NCBI RefSeq assembly: GCF_030411995.1
Contig: NZ_JASNRC010000001.1
Coordinates: 504,231-568,230 of the forward strand
DNA from: Massilia sp. YIM B02769
GTDB lineage: Bacteria > Pseudomonadota > Gammaproteobacteria > Burkholderiales > Burkholderiaceae_D
Direction of reading: 5' to 3'
Length of the DNA stretch: 64,000 bases
Position numbers and translations under genes: made by a program
Notes under the pieces: generated by a model
What the model saw: only the letters and a program-made list of their open reading frames with translations
Databases searched by the model: none
Told to the model about the DNA's origin: nothing
Shown: positions 16,341 to 25,623 of the stretch, piece by piece
Layout of the letters: each line of letters opens with the position of its first letter
How positions within the stretch are numbered: position 1 is the first letter of the stretch

Positions 16341-18667
16341 TGAAAACATCCTTCCGTCGCACCCCTGCCAGCATGTCCACTTCGCCGTCGCTGCGCCGCA
16401 TCGCCGCCGGCGCCATGCTGTGCTGCGCCTTCGCCACGGCCTTGCCGCCGGCGCCTGCCTTTGCGCAGGAAAACTCCGCCGCCCTCAGCTTCGTGAACGC
16501 CGACATCGAATCGGTGATCAAGGCCGTCGGCCACTACACCGGCATGACCTTCATCGTCGACCCGCGCGTCAAGGGCACGCTGACGCTGCAGTCGGAAAAA
16601 TCCCTGACCAAGAGCCAGGCCTTCGGCCTGCTCACCTCGGCCCTGCGCCTGCAGGGCTACGCGGTGGTCACCACCGGCGAAGGCTATGCCAAGGTGGTAC
16701 CGGAAGCCGAGGCCAAGCTGCAGTCTTCGCCGACCCAGGTCGGTACCCGCGGCTCGCGCGCCCAGGGCGACCAGATCGCGACCCAGATCTACCACCTGCA
16801 ATACGAATCGGCCGCCAACCTGGTCGCCGTGCTGCGCCCGCTGATCTCGCCGAACAATTCCATCATGGCCAATCCGGGCAACAACAGCCTGGTGATCACC
16901 GACTACGCCGACAACCTGCGCCGCCTGTCGCGCATCATCGCCGCGCTCGACGCGCCGGTGGCGGCCGACCTCGACGTCGTGCCTATCCGTAACGGCATCG
17001 CCAGCGACATCGCGACCCTGGTCGGGCGCCTGATGGAACCGGCTGCCGGCGGCGATTCCGGCCGCGTGGCCGTGCTGGCCGATCCGCGCACCAATTCCAT
17101 CGTGGTGCGCGCGCCGTCGCAGGCCCGTGCGAATCTCGCCAAGTCGCTGATCGCCAAGCTCGACCAGCCGACCACCGAGCGCGGCAACATCCACGTGGTC
17201 TACCTGAAGAACGCCGACGCCAGCCGCGTCGCACAGACCCTGCGCGCGGTGGTCTCGCAAGACGCCTCGGCGGTGCCGGTGCAGCAGCAGGGCACGTCCG
17301 GCGGCAACATCCAGGCCGGCGCCCAGGGCGGCGCCGGCGGCACCGGCAGCAACCTCGGCGGCCAGCAAGGCCAGCAGAGCAGCATCGGCATGGGCGGCAC
17401 CGGCAACACCTACGCCCAGCAGGGCCAGGCCACGGCGGCCGGCGCCGGCGGTGGCCAGGGTTCCGGCTTCATCCAGGCCGACGCCTCGACCAACAGCCTG
17501 ATCATCACCGCGCCGGACGCCATCTACCGCAACCTGCGCGGCGTCATCGACCAGCTCGACGTGCGCCGCGCCCAGGTCTACATCGAAGCCCTGGTGGTGG
17601 AAATGACCTCCAGTAAAGCGTCGGAATTCGGCGTGCAATGGCTCGGTCTGTCGGGCGACAATGCCAGCAAGTACCGCGTCGGCGGCGTGCAGTCGTTCAA
17701 CTCCACCGGCACCAACAACCTGATCAACCTGGCCGCTGCCGCGCGTAACGGCCTGACCGGCGAAAACGCCACCATCCCTTCGCTGCCGGGCCTGACGCTG
17801 GGCGTTTTCCGCCAGGTGAATGGCGAGCTGGGCCTGGGTGCGGTGGCCAGCGCCCTTGAAAACGGCGGCAACGCCAACATCTTGTCCACACCGAACATGA
17901 TCACCCTCGATAACGAGCTGGCGACCATCAAGGTGGGTCAGAACATCCCGATCATCACGGGTTCGTTCACCACGGGCACGAGCGGCGCCAACAACCCGTT
18001 CCAGACCGTCGACCGCAAGGACATCGGCCTCTTGCTGAAAGTGCGCCCGCAGATTTCCGAGGGCGGCGTCGTCAAGCTGTCGATCTACCACGAGAATTCG
18101 GGCATCGACAGCTCCATTACGCGGACCGAAGGCATCGTGACCACGGTGCGTGCCATCGAAAGCAACGTCCTGGCCGACGACGGCCAGATCATCGTGCTGG
18201 GTGGCCTGATCCAGGACAACTCGAATACCGGCGAGGAAAAAGTGCGCGGGCTGGGCGACATCCCGGTGATCGGCAATCTGTTCAAGTACCGCTCGCGTAC
18301 CCGCGACAAGACCAACCTGATGGTGTTCCTGCGCCCGGTCGTGGTGCGCAGCAAGGAACAGAACAACACGATTTCGATGGACCGCTACGAATACATGCGC
18401 GCCCTGGGTATTTCCTCGCAGCCGCAGGACGATACGATCCTGATGCGCAACCTGGGCGCGCCGGTCCTGCCTCCCTTAACCAATGGCCAGCCACCTGCGG
18501 GCGGCGACATGGCCACGCTGCCGCCGCCGGCGCCGCCGCCTGTGCGTCCGGGCGCCGCCATGGGGCCGGGCACCCAGCCGACACAGCAAAACCAGCCTGC
18601 CGGCCAGGCGCCCGCATCCGAGCCGGTACCCCAGTACCGCCCGGTGCAGCCGTCGAACGGGAAGTAA
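16340..18667 (+). CDS. gspD: Type II secretion secretin GspD
   Basis: GspD forms the 15-mer outer-membrane channel. The 775-residue precursor has a signal peptide ending near PAFAQE, N0-N3 ring domains (residues about 47-430, with a Gly/Gln/Ala-rich insertion near 315-375), and the secretin core. Conserved secretin elements include VPIITGSFTTG, DRKDIGLLLKVRPQI and IPVIGNLFKYRSR. The C-terminus is a long Pro/Gln/Ala tail of about 75 residues. No pilotin lipoprotein gene lies nearby. ATG 16340 is used; a second in-frame ATG at codon 12 is possible. Confidence 0.95.
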   Translation: MKTSFRRTPASMSTSPSLRRIAAGAMLCCAFATALPPAPAFAQENSAALSFVNADIESVIKAVGHYTGMTFIVDPRVKGTLTLQSEKSLTKSQAFGLLTSALRLQGYAVVTTGEGYAKVVPEAEAKLQSSPTQVGTRGSRAQGDQIATQIYHLQYESAANLVAVLRPLISPNNSIMANPGNNSLVITDYADNLRRLSRIIAALDAPVAADLDVVPIRNGIASDIATLVGRLMEPAAGGDSGRVAVLADPRTNSIVVRAPSQARANLAKSLIAKLDQPTTERGNIHVVYLKNADASRVAQTLRAVVSQDASAVPVQQQGTSGGNIQAGAQGGAGGTGSNLGGQQGQQSSIGMGGTGNTYAQQGQATAAGAGGGQGSGFIQADASTNSLIITAPDAIYRNLRGVIDQLDVRRAQVYIEALVVEMTSSKASEFGVQWLGLSGDNASKYRVGGVQSFNSTGTNNLINLAAAARNGLTGENATIPSLPGLTLGVFRQVNGELGLGAVASALENGGNANILSTPNMITLDNELATIKVGQNIPIITGSFTTGTSGANNPFQTVDRKDIGLLLKVRPQISEGGVVKLSIYHENSGIDSSITRTEGIVTTVRAIESNVLADDGQIIVLGGLIQDNSNTGEEKVRGLGDIPVIGNLFKYRSRTRDKTNLMVFLRPVVVRSKEQNNTISMDRYEYMRALGISSQPQDDTILMRNLGAPVLPPLTNGQPPAGGDMATLPPPAPPPVRPGAAMGPGTQPTQQNQPAGQAPASEPVPQYRPVQPSNGK

Positions 18668-18673
18668 CACGCC

Positions 18674-20095
18674 ATGACTAATTTGTTGCCTTACGCCTTT
18701 GCCCGCGACCACGGGGTGCTGGCGCGCGCCGGCGACGACCCGGCGCAGAGCGTCGAAGTGCTGATCTCGAACAGCACGCCGCCGGCGGCAATCGCCGAAG
18801 TGTCGCGCCGCTTCGGGCGCATCGCCCTGCGCCGCCTCGATCGCAGCGAACTCGACGACGCCATCGCCAGCGCCTATGCCTCGGCCGGCGGCGACGCCAA
18901 CCAGGTGGCCGACGAATTCGACGCCGACCTCGACCTGACGCGCCTGCTGCAGGATGTGCCGGCCATCGAAGACCTGCTCGAATCGTCCGACGACGCGCCG
19001 GTGATCCGCATGATCAACGCGCTGCTCACGCAATCGTTGCGCGAAGGCGCCTCCGATATCCACATCGAACCCTTCGAGCAGACCTCGGTCGTGCGCTTCC
19101 GCATCGACGGCGCCCTGCGCGACATCGTGCGTCCGCGCAAGGGCATCCATGCCTCGCTGATTTCGCGTATCAAGATCATGTCGCAGCTCGACATCGCGGA
19201 AAAACGCCTGCCCCAGGACGGCCGCATCACCCTGCGCATCGGCGGCAAACCGGTCGACGTCCGCGTTTCCACCTTGCCGACCGGCCACGGCGAACGCGCG
19301 GTGCTGCGTCTGCTCGACAAGGAAGCCGGCCGCCTCGATCTGTCGCACCTGGGCATGAGTCCCGATTTGCTGCCGCAGTTCGACAAGCTGATCAACCAGC
19401 CGCACGGCATCGTGCTGGTCACGGGTCCGACCGGTTCCGGTAAAACCACCACGCTGTACGCGGCGCTGTCGCGCCTGAACGCCTCGACTACCAACATCAT
19501 GACGGTGGAAGACCCGATCGAGTACGACCTGAACGGCGTCGGCCAGACCCAGGTGAATGCGCGCATCGACATGACTTTCGCCAAGGCCCTGCGCGCGATC
19601 CTGCGCCAGGACCCGGACGTGATCATGATCGGCGAGATCCGCGACCTGGAAACGGCGCAGATCGCGGTCCAGGCCTCGCTCACCGGTCACTTGGTGCTGG
19701 CGACCCTGCACACCAACGATGCCGCCGCCGCCGTCACCCGCCTGCTCGACATGGGCATCGAACCGTTCCTGCTGTCGTCGTCCTTGCTGGGCGTGATGGC
19801 GCAGCGCCTCGTCCGCAAGCTCTGTCCACAGTGTAAGAAAAGCGATGGCGTGCAATGGCATGCGGTGGGCTGCGAACGCTGCGGCCACACCGGCTACCAG
19901 GGCCGCGTGGGCGTCTACGAGTTGCTGGAAACCGACGAGCGCATCCGCGCGCAAATCCACAACCAGGCCTCCGAAGCCGAGATCCGCACGGCGGCCCAGG
20001 CCAGCGGCATGAAAACCATGCGCGAAGACGGCGAACGCTGGCTGCGCGAAGGTGTCACCACGCAGGCGGAATTGCTGCGCGTGACGAAGGACTGA
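18674..20095 (+). CDS. gspE: Type II secretion ATPase GspE
   Basis: GspE is the cytoplasmic hexameric ATPase that drives pseudopilus growth through GspL and GspF. The 473-residue product has the N1E-like domain, Walker A GPTGSGKT at residues 251-258, an Asp box with EDPIEYDL, Walker [16 protein letters not shown], and the histidine box [15 protein letters not shown]. The zinc-binding CM domain has four cysteines, C384, C387, C400 and C403; the 12-residue gap between the pairs is short compared with many GspE proteins. It starts six bases after gspD. Confidence 0.96.
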   Translation: MTNLLPYAFARDHGVLARAGDDPAQSVEVLISNSTPPAAIAEVSRRFGRIALRRLDRSELDDAIASAYASAGGDANQVADEFDADLDLTRLLQDVPAIEDLLESSDDAPVIRMINALLTQSLREGASDIHIEPFEQTSVVRFRIDGALRDIVRPRKGIHASLISRIKIMSQLDIAEKRLPQDGRITLRIGGKPVDVRVSTLPTGHGERAVLRLLDKEAGRLDLSHLGMSPDLLPQFDKLINQPHGIVLVTGPTGSGKTTTLYAALSRLNASTTNIMTVEDPIEYDLNGVGQTQVNARIDMTFAKALRAILRQDPDVIMIGEIRDLETAQIAVQASLTGHLVLATLHTNDAAAAVTRLLDMGIEPFLLSSSLLGVMAQRLVRKLCPQCKKSDGVQWHAVGCERCGHTGYQGRVGVYELLETDERIRAQIHNQASEAEIRTAAQASGMKTMREDGERWLREGVTTQAELLRVTKD

Positions 20096-20099
20096 GGCC

Positions 20100-21320
20100 A
20101 TGCCGGCATTCCGTTACGAAGCCGTCGATACGGGCGGCGCCACGCGCAAGGGCGTGGTCAACGCCGACAGCCCACGCGCCGCGCGTGCCGACCTGCGCAC
20201 CCAGGGACTGACCCCGCTCAGCGTGGAAGCCATCGCGGCCCAGGTCGATGCCTCCGGCGCCACCCGCGCACGCGGCATCGGCGAGCGCCTGTCGCAAAAC
20301 GAACTGGCGCTGTTCACGCGCCAGCTGGCCAGCCTGCTGGAAGCCGGTTTGCCGCTGGAACAAGCCTTCACGGCCCTGCTGGAACAGGCCGAAAAGCCGT
20401 ATTTGCGCGACCTGATCGCCTCGATCCGCTCGGAAGTGATGGGCGGTATTTCCTTCTCGGCAGCGCTGTCGCACCACCCGCGCGACTTCGCCGAGATCTA
20501 CCGCGCCCTTGTGGCGTCGGGCGAACAGATCGGCCAGCTGGCCAAGGTGCTGTCGCGCCTGGCGGACTACATCGAGCGCCGCAATGCGCTGGTGCAAAAG
20601 GTGCGCCTTGCGTTCACCTATCCGGCCATCGTTACCGTGGTCGCGTTCGCCATCGTGATCTTCCTGCTCACCTATGTGGTGCCGCAGATCGTCTCGGTGT
20701 TTGCGAACACCAAGCAGAAGCTGCCTTTCCTCACCGTGGTGATGCTGGCCGTGTCCGACTTCATGCGTGCCTGGGGCATCGTGCTGGGCCTGGCGCTGGT
20801 CGGCGCCTGGTTTGCCTGGCGTAACGCCCTGAAGAATCCCGTGCTGAAACGGCGCTGGCACACCTGGCTGCTGACCGCGCCCGTCTACGGCAAGTTCGAG
20901 CGCAGCCTGAACACGGCGCGTTTCGCCAGCACCCTGGCGATCACCACCGGGTCCGGCGTGCCGATCCTGCGCGCTTTGGACACCAGTCGCGAAACTTTAT
21001 CGAACGTTGCGATGCGTGAGCTGGTCGAACAGGCGACGGGCAGCGTGCGCGAAGGCGTCAGCCTGGCGCGGGCCTTGTCGGCGCAAAAACATTTCCCGCC
21101 GATGCTGGTGCACATGATCCGCGCCGGCGAGATCACCGGCGAACTGCCGGCCATGCTGGAACGCGCCGCCAACTCGCAGCAGGCCGACCTCGAACGCCGC
21201 ACGCTGACCATCGCCGGCCTGCTCGAACCGGTGCTGATCCTGGCCATGGGCCTGGTCGTGCTGCTGATCGTGCTGGCCGTCCTGATGCCGATCATTGAAA
21301 TCAACCAGCTGGTGCGCTAA
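20100..21320 (+). CDS. gspF: Type II secretion inner-membrane protein GspF
   Basis: GspF is the polytopic platform protein that contacts GspE and the pseudopilus. The 406-residue product has two homologous cytoplasmic helical domains, each followed by membrane helices: one near residues 175-198, one near 222-242 and one at the C-terminus (LILAMGLVVLLIVLAVLMPI). Conserved elements include LFTRQLASLLEAGLPLEQA and FASTLAITTGSGVPILRAL. It starts four bases after gspE. Confidence 0.96.
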   Translation: MPAFRYEAVDTGGATRKGVVNADSPRAARADLRTQGLTPLSVEAIAAQVDASGATRARGIGERLSQNELALFTRQLASLLEAGLPLEQAFTALLEQAEKPYLRDLIASIRSEVMGGISFSAALSHHPRDFAEIYRALVASGEQIGQLAKVLSRLADYIERRNALVQKVRLAFTYPAIVTVVAFAIVIFLLTYVVPQIVSVFANTKQKLPFLTVVMLAVSDFMRAWGIVLGLALVGAWFAWRNALKNPVLKRRWHTWLLTAPVYGKFERSLNTARFASTLAITTGSGVPILRALDTSRETLSNVAMRELVEQATGSVREGVSLARALSAQKHFPPMLVHMIRAGEITGELPAMLERAANSQQADLERRTLTIAGLLEPVLILAMGLVVLLIVLAVLMPIIEINQLVR

Positions 21321-21330
21321 CAAGGACATC

Positions 21331-22044
21331 ATGAAGCGTTTGCCCATCCTTCTCACCCTGCTTGCGCTGGTCTTCCTGGCGGTCTCGGCCACCTATTGGG
21401 CCATGCAGTTGTACAAGCCAAAGCAGCCTCCACTTGCCGCGGCGCCACCGGCCGGCATCCCCGAGCCGGCGCCCGATGCCGCCGCAACCTTGTTCGGCGG
21501 CCAGGCCGCCACTGTCGCCGTCAGCAATTACCAGTTGACCGGCATTGTCTCGGCTGGCCGCGACAGCGTGGCCATCATCGTTGCCGACGGCCAGCCGCCG
21601 AAGGCCCTGAAAGTCGGGCGCGAACTGGCGCCGGGCGTGACCATCAGCGAAGTGCACCCGCGTTACGTGATGCTGTCCGATGGCGGCGTCATGAAGCGTG
21701 TGGAATTGATGGCCGACACCAAGCCGGCGATCCCGCTGTCGGGCGCCGCCATGCCGCCGCAAGCGCCGACTATGCAGGCCGCCCCGGTCGGCGCCATGCC
21801 GGCGGTCGAGCCGCAAACCGCACCGGGCGCCGTGGTGCGCGGCCCACCGCCGCCGGGCGAAGTCGACCCGGTGGTCGGGCCGAACGAAGAGCCGCCGCAG
21901 GAAACGCCGCCATCGCCGGCCGCCGCGAATTACAACCAGTACAACCAGGCCGTGCAAGGCAATGGCGCACCGGCCCAGCCGCAGATGCCGCCGCCGACGC
22001 GGGTGATGGGGCAGCCGTCTAGCGACCAGCCGGTGACGCAGTAA
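21331..22044 (+). CDS. gspC: Type II secretion inner-membrane protein GspC
   Basis: GspC couples the inner-membrane platform to the secretin through its homology-region (HR) domain. The 237-residue product has one N-terminal helix and then an HR domain at about residues 60-125 (YQLTGIVSAGRDSVAIIVAD, then HPRYVMLSDGGVMKRVEL). A long Pro/Ala/Gln-rich C-terminal tail replaces the PDZ domain of E. coli GspC, so this is the short, PDZ-less type. It is unusual that gspC closes the operon instead of opening it before gspD. ATG 21331 gives a normal membrane anchor. Confidence 0.88.
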   Translation: MKRLPILLTLLALVFLAVSATYWAMQLYKPKQPPLAAAPPAGIPEPAPDAAATLFGGQAATVAVSNYQLTGIVSAGRDSVAIIVADGQPPKALKVGRELAPGVTISEVHPRYVMLSDGGVMKRVELMADTKPAIPLSGAAMPPQAPTMQAAPVGAMPAVEPQTAPGAVVRGPPPPGEVDPVVGPNEEPPQETPPSPAAANYNQYNQAVQGNGAPAQPQMPPPTRVMGQPSSDQPVTQ

Positions 22045-22123
22045 GGCGTTCGCGCTGTAAGGGCGTTCGGCACGAGCGGCAAAGCGCGTCCCGCAAACGG
22101 TCGCGTGGCCCGCAACCGCAACC

Positions 22124-22327
22124 GTAGGGTGGGCAGCTCGCTGCCCACGCGGAACGTCGCGTCATCTGCGGCTTTCACGTAATGGTTGGCTGAAGCGTCC
22201 TGATCAGGCTCGAAAGATACACGTTAGCGCTGATCCCTTCATACGCCAACACGTCGCCAATTCTTCGGCAAGCTCGGGTGTCGTCTCTTTGCTGGCTTAC
22301 GCGTGGGCAGCGCGCTGCCCACCCTAC
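22124..22327. repeat. REP doublet (BIME-like element), copy 3
   Basis: This 204-bp unit follows the gsp operon. The left hairpin is GTAG GGTGGGCAG ctcg CTGCCCACGC and the right arm is its near-exact inverse, ending CTGCCCACCCTAC. Both arms carry the same CAG/CTG variant, unlike the CAC/GTG of copies 1 and 2. The interior is homologous to that of copy 2 on the opposite strand (GCGGAACGTCGCGTCATC, then AGCGTCCTGATCAGG, then ACACGTTAGC). Nothing coding is seen in the gap between gspC and the XRE gene. Confidence 0.85.
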
Positions 22328-22375
22328 GGTCACCTGCGCTGGCCAGGTCCAGGCGAGCTGCTACGCAATGGCCTT

Positions 22376-23107
22376 TTATCGCCGCAACGCCGTAAACGCC
22401 GCAAACTCCCACGACCGGAACCCCACCACCAAACTCATTCCATCCCGCTCCTCCGCCGGCAACCTGCGGTCATGCTTGTGCAACCGTGCCAGCTCGGCCG
22501 CCAACTGGGCAATCTTCTGCGCCACCTCGGCCGCACTGGCCGGCGACAGCCGCGCAGGCAAGCACATCAGCGTCTCGCCCGGCCCATCGAAGCGGCCCGC
22601 AAAGTAATCCGGCACCATGTGCTCGCGGAAGAATTGTTGTACCGGCCCGTCCGGCAGCCAGTGGAAGGCATGCGAGACGCGCATGCCATAGCGGTTCAGC
22701 GGACGCAGCTCGATCAGGCCCAGCCGGTCGAGCTCGGCCATGGCGGCGATGCATTCGGGCTGGGTCAGGCGGTAGTTGTCGACGATCTGCTCGAAGGTCC
22801 AGTGTCCCAGGCAGCAAATCGCCACCAGCAGCAGGTGCGGCTTGGCGACCAGGGCGGTTTCCTGGGGCAGGGTCAGGGCGTCGGCTTGCGGACGGGCATC
22901 GGCAGCGCGGCGCAGCACGTCTTCCAGGGCAATGCCTGCCGCCTGGCAGATCTGGGCCAGGCGCGACAGCGGCATGTCCTTCTGGCCGAACAGGCGCTTG
23001 ACGCTCGACTCGCTCATGTCGATGCGTTCGGCCAGGGTTTTGTAGGTGAGATTCGCCGCGCGCAGCTCGGCGCGCAGCACGTCGACGATCAGCTCGGGTG
23101 AGCTCAT
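22376..23107 (-). CDS. XRE-family transcriptional regulator
   Basis: The 243-residue product begins with a helix-turn-helix of the Cro/C1 type at about residues 7-60 (YKTLAERIDMSESSVKRLFG is the HTH core). The remaining 180 residues include a helical part that resembles a winged helix (LGHWTFEQIVDNYRLTQPE) but no recognised ligand-binding or peptidase signature. It is a DNA-binding regulator of unknown regulon. ATG 23107 was chosen as the start of the conserved domain; the open frame upstream is low-complexity and not convincing. The stop is 49 nt from the BIME. Confidence 0.8.
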   Translation of the reverse strand: MSSPELIVDVLRAELRAANLTYKTLAERIDMSESSVKRLFGQKDMPLSRLAQICQAAGIALEDVLRRAADARPQADALTLPQETALVAKPHLLLVAICCLGHWTFEQIVDNYRLTQPECIAAMAELDRLGLIELRPLNRYGMRVSHAFHWLPDGPVQQFFREHMVPDYFAGRFDGPGETLMCLPARLSPASAAEVAQKIAQLAAELARLHKHDRRLPAEERDGMSLVVGFRSWEFAAFTALRR

Positions 23108-23241
23108 GGGAATCCTGTTCAATGGCGGTGGCGCCGCACAATGTACAGGTGAATTGTTAGACAGGCAAGATGACGGGCGAGGACGTTGGCGATGCCAGCG
23201 TCCGCAGTTGGAGTGTGGTGCGCCTCTGTTCAAGTGAGGAG

Positions 23242-23331
23242 ACCGCGTGGACACGTCATTGATGCTCCCAGCATCAATGACCCACTCTACAAAAGCGACT
23301 TACGTAGGGTGGACTCCCGAGTCCACGCGGT
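23242..23331. repeat. Outward-facing pair of REP arms
   Basis: Here a right-type arm comes first (ACCGCGTGGAC, then a long perfect stem GTCATTGATGCT/AGCATCAATGAC, then CCCACTCTAC). A left-type arm follows 13 bases later (GTAG GGTGGACTC cc GAGTCCACGC). The order is the reverse of the other doublets, as if two neighbouring elements had lost their outer halves. The stem uses yet another compensated variant (GGACTC/GAGTCC). It lies between the XRE gene and the small gene after hslU, in a 292-bp gap with no other feature seen. Confidence 0.72.
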
Positions 23332-23399
23332 CTTTCGTGTCGATAAAAACCCGACGACATGCAAAATCCCGAATACCGGAACCGAAACTCCCGGAGAAC

Positions 23400-23603
23400 T
23401 TACTCCTCCTCGTCCGCCATCAGCTTCACTTTCTTCAACTGCCGCTTGGCATCCTGGCGCTCGCTCGACAACGGCTTGGCGTGCGCCCCTGCCGAGCGGG
23501 CCTTGGCCAGTGCGGCGATCGGGTTGCGCGGCTTGCCGAACTGCTGCGACGGCTCGACGCGCAGACGCATCTTTTGCCGGGTCGCGAGTGCCTTGTTCGC
23601 CAT
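23400..23603 (-). CDS. Small basic hypothetical protein downstream of hslU
   Basis: The product has 67 residues, is rich in Lys, Arg and Ala, and ends in an acidic DEEE tail. The start ATG 23603 has a clear GGAG seven bases upstream. It begins nine bases after the hslU stop on the same strand, so it is probably the third gene of an hslV-hslU transcript. No domain, signal peptide or membrane segment is recognised. A role in HslUV function would be speculation. Confidence 0.55.
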   Translation of the reverse strand: MANKALATRQKMRLRVEPSQQFGKPRNPIAALAKARSAGAHAKPLSSERQDAKRQLKKVKLMADEEE

Positions 23604-23612
23604 GTTTGCTCC

Positions 23613-24950
23613 TTACAGCACGTAGCGCGACAGGTCTTCGTTGGCCGACAGCACGTCCAGGCGGGTGTTCACGTAGGCCGCGTCGATCGTCACCAGCTTG
23701 TCCTGCCTGTCGCTGGCATCGAAGGAGACTTCCTCGAGCAGCTTTTCCATCACCGTGTACAGGCGGCGCGCGCCGATATTCTCGGTGCGTTCGTTGACCG
23801 AGAAAGCGATCTCGGCCAGGCGGTGGATGCCGTCATCGAGGAAGTCGACCTTGATGCCCTCGGTACCCAGCAAGGCTTCGTACTGGGTGGTCAGGCAGGC
23901 ATCGGTGCTGGTGAGAATGCGCTTGAAGTCGTCGATCGACAGCGATTCCAGCTCGACACGGATCGGGAAACGCCCCTGCAGCTCCGGAATCAGGTCCGAC
24001 GGCTTCGACAGGTGGAACGCGCCCGAGGCAATGAACAGGATGTGGTCGGTACGGATCATGCCGTACTTGGTGTTCACGGTCGTGCCCTCGACCAGCGGCA
24101 GCAAATCGCGCTGGACGCCGGCGCGCGAGACGTCGGCGCCGCCGTGTTCCGAACGGGTCGCGATCTTGTCGATCTCGTCGAGGAAGACGATGCCGTTGTT
24201 CTCGACATTGTGGATCGCCTTCTGCTTCATCTCGTCTTCGTTGATCAGGCGCGCCGCTTCTTCCTCGGCCAGCACCTTCATCGCTTCCTTGATCTTCATC
24301 TTGCGCGGCTTCTTGCGCGTGTTGCCGACGCCGGCAAACATCGACTTGATCTGTTCCGTCATTTCTTCCATGCCCGGCGGCGCCATGATTTCCATCTGCG
24401 GCGCGGCATCAAGCACTTCGATTTCGACTTCGCGGTCGTCGAGCGAACCTTCGCGCAGGCGCTTGCGGAAGGTCTGGCGCGTGCTGTCGCCTTCCTTCGC
24501 CTCGGCGGAGGCGCTGACATTGAAGCCGAAGTCGCGCGCCGGCGGCACCAGGATGTCGATGATGCGGTCTTCGGCGGCATCTTCGGCGCGCTGGCGCACC
24601 TTTTTCATTTCCGAGGCGCGGGTCTGCTTCACGCCGATGTCGATCAGATCGCGGATGATGGTGTCGACGTCGCGGCCGACGTAGCCGACCTCGGTGAACT
24701 TGGTGGCTTCGATCTTGATGAAAGGCGCGTCGGCGAGTTTCGCCAGGCGGCGCGCGATTTCGGTCTTGCCGACGCCGGTCGGGCCGATCATCAGGATGTT
24801 TTTCGGGGTGATCTCGTGGCGCAGCGGCTCGGCCACCTGCTGGCGGCGCCAGCGGTTGCGCAGGGCGATGGCGACGGCACGCTTGGCCTTGCCCTGGCCG
24901 ACGACGTGCTTGTCCAGTTCCGACACGATTTCGAGGGGAGTCATGTTCAT
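23613..24950 (-). CDS. hslU: HslU, ATPase subunit of the HslUV protease
   Basis: HslU is the AAA+ unfoldase that feeds substrates into HslV. The 445-residue product has the Walker A motif GPTGVGKT at residues 56-63, the pore motif GYVGRD, Walker [12 protein letters not shown], and the [11 protein letters not shown] sensor region near the C-terminus, ending in the usual HslV-activating tail (DLSRYVL). The variable I-domain lies between. Several ATG codons (24959, 24950, 24944) could serve as start; 24950 gives the family-like N-terminus MNMTPLEIV. It follows hslV by 14 bases. Confidence 0.96.
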   Translation of the reverse strand: MNMTPLEIVSELDKHVVGQGKAKRAVAIALRNRWRRQQVAEPLRHEITPKNILMIGPTGVGKTEIARRLAKLADAPFIKIEATKFTEVGYVGRDVDTIIRDLIDIGVKQTRASEMKKVRQRAEDAAEDRIIDILVPPARDFGFNVSASAEAKEGDSTRQTFRKRLREGSLDDREVEIEVLDAAPQMEIMAPPGMEEMTEQIKSMFAGVGNTRKKPRKMKIKEAMKVLAEEEAARLINEDEMKQKAIHNVENNGIVFLDEIDKIATRSEHGGADVSRAGVQRDLLPLVEGTTVNTKYGMIRTDHILFIASGAFHLSKPSDLIPELQGRFPIRVELESLSIDDFKRILTSTDACLTTQYEALLGTEGIKVDFLDDGIHRLAEIAFSVNERTENIGARRLYTVMEKLLEEVSFDASDRQDKLVTIDAAYVNTRLDVLSANEDLSRYVL

Positions 24951-24964
24951 GATATGCATGCCGG

Positions 24965-25501
24965 TCAGTCCAGCGTTTCGATGATGTGGGACAAATTGGT
25001 GTAGATGCACAGCTCGCCGGCAATCGTCAGTGCTTTCTTGACGACCTCGGCAGGCGGCAGCTCGGTGTTTTCCTGCAGCGCCTTGGCTGCGGACTGGGCG
25101 TAGATGCCGCCCGAACCGATCGCACCGATGCCGTCTTCCGGCTCGAGCACGTCGCCATTCCCGGTGATAATCAGGGTCACTTCCTTGTCGGCCACCAACA
25201 GCATCGCTTCAAGCTTGCTCAGCATGCGATCGGTGCGCCAGTCCTTGGCCAGCTCGACCGAGGAGCGCAACAGATTGCCCTGGTGTTTCTCGAGCTTGGC
25301 TTCGAAGCGGTCGAGCAGGGTAAAGGCGTCGGCGGTGGCGCCGGCGAAACCGCACAGGACCCTGCCCTGGTACAGTTTGCGCACCTTGCGCGCCGAGCCC
25401 TTCATGACGACGTTCCCCAGGGTGACCTGGCCGTCGCCGCCCAATGCGACTTGCGCGCCGCGACGTACACTCACAATCGTGGTGCCGTGAAATTGTTCCA
25501 T
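24965..25501 (-). CDS. hslV: HslV, proteolytic subunit of the HslUV protease
   Basis: HslV is a threonine peptidase that forms a double hexameric ring. The 178-residue precursor begins [15 protein letters not shown], so maturation would expose Thr7 as nucleophile after removal of a six-residue propeptide; E. coli HslV loses only the initiator Met. Other family elements are [22 protein letters not shown] and [15 protein letters not shown] sigma32-like promoter lies 30-57 bases upstream of the start. Confidence 0.96.
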   Translation of the reverse strand: MEQFHGTTIVSVRRGAQVALGGDGQVTLGNVVMKGSARKVRKLYQGRVLCGFAGATADAFTLLDRFEAKLEKHQGNLLRSSVELAKDWRTDRMLSKLEAMLLVADKEVTLIITGNGDVLEPEDGIGAIGSGGIYAQSAAKALQENTELPPAEVVKKALTIAGELCIYTNLSHIIETLD

Positions 25502-25530
25502 ATCTGCCTCGTGGTTGACTAGCCCTCCGC

Positions 25531-25558
25531 AAGTGGGGCTATTGCACAAAATTGCAAG
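25531..25558 (-). promoter_or_regulatory. Sigma32-type heat-shock promoter of hslVU
   Basis: Read on the minus strand, CTTGCAA (25558-25552) is followed after 13 bases by CCCCACTT (25538-25531). The known sigma32 consensus is CTTGAAA, 13-15 bases, CCCCATNT, so only one base differs in the first box and one or two in the second. It lies 30 bases upstream of the hslV start, which fits heat-shock control of HslUV in other proteobacteria. Confidence 0.7.
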
Positions 25559-25623
25559 ACAGGATGACGCTAAAGCTCAGCAGTATTCGCAGACTGCCAT
25601 TCCGCACGATCGCTCAGTACAGT

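Noticed and set aside
16250..18091. 613-codon open frame antisense to gspD
   Set aside because: Low-complexity protein, no domain, fully explained as a shadow of gspD.
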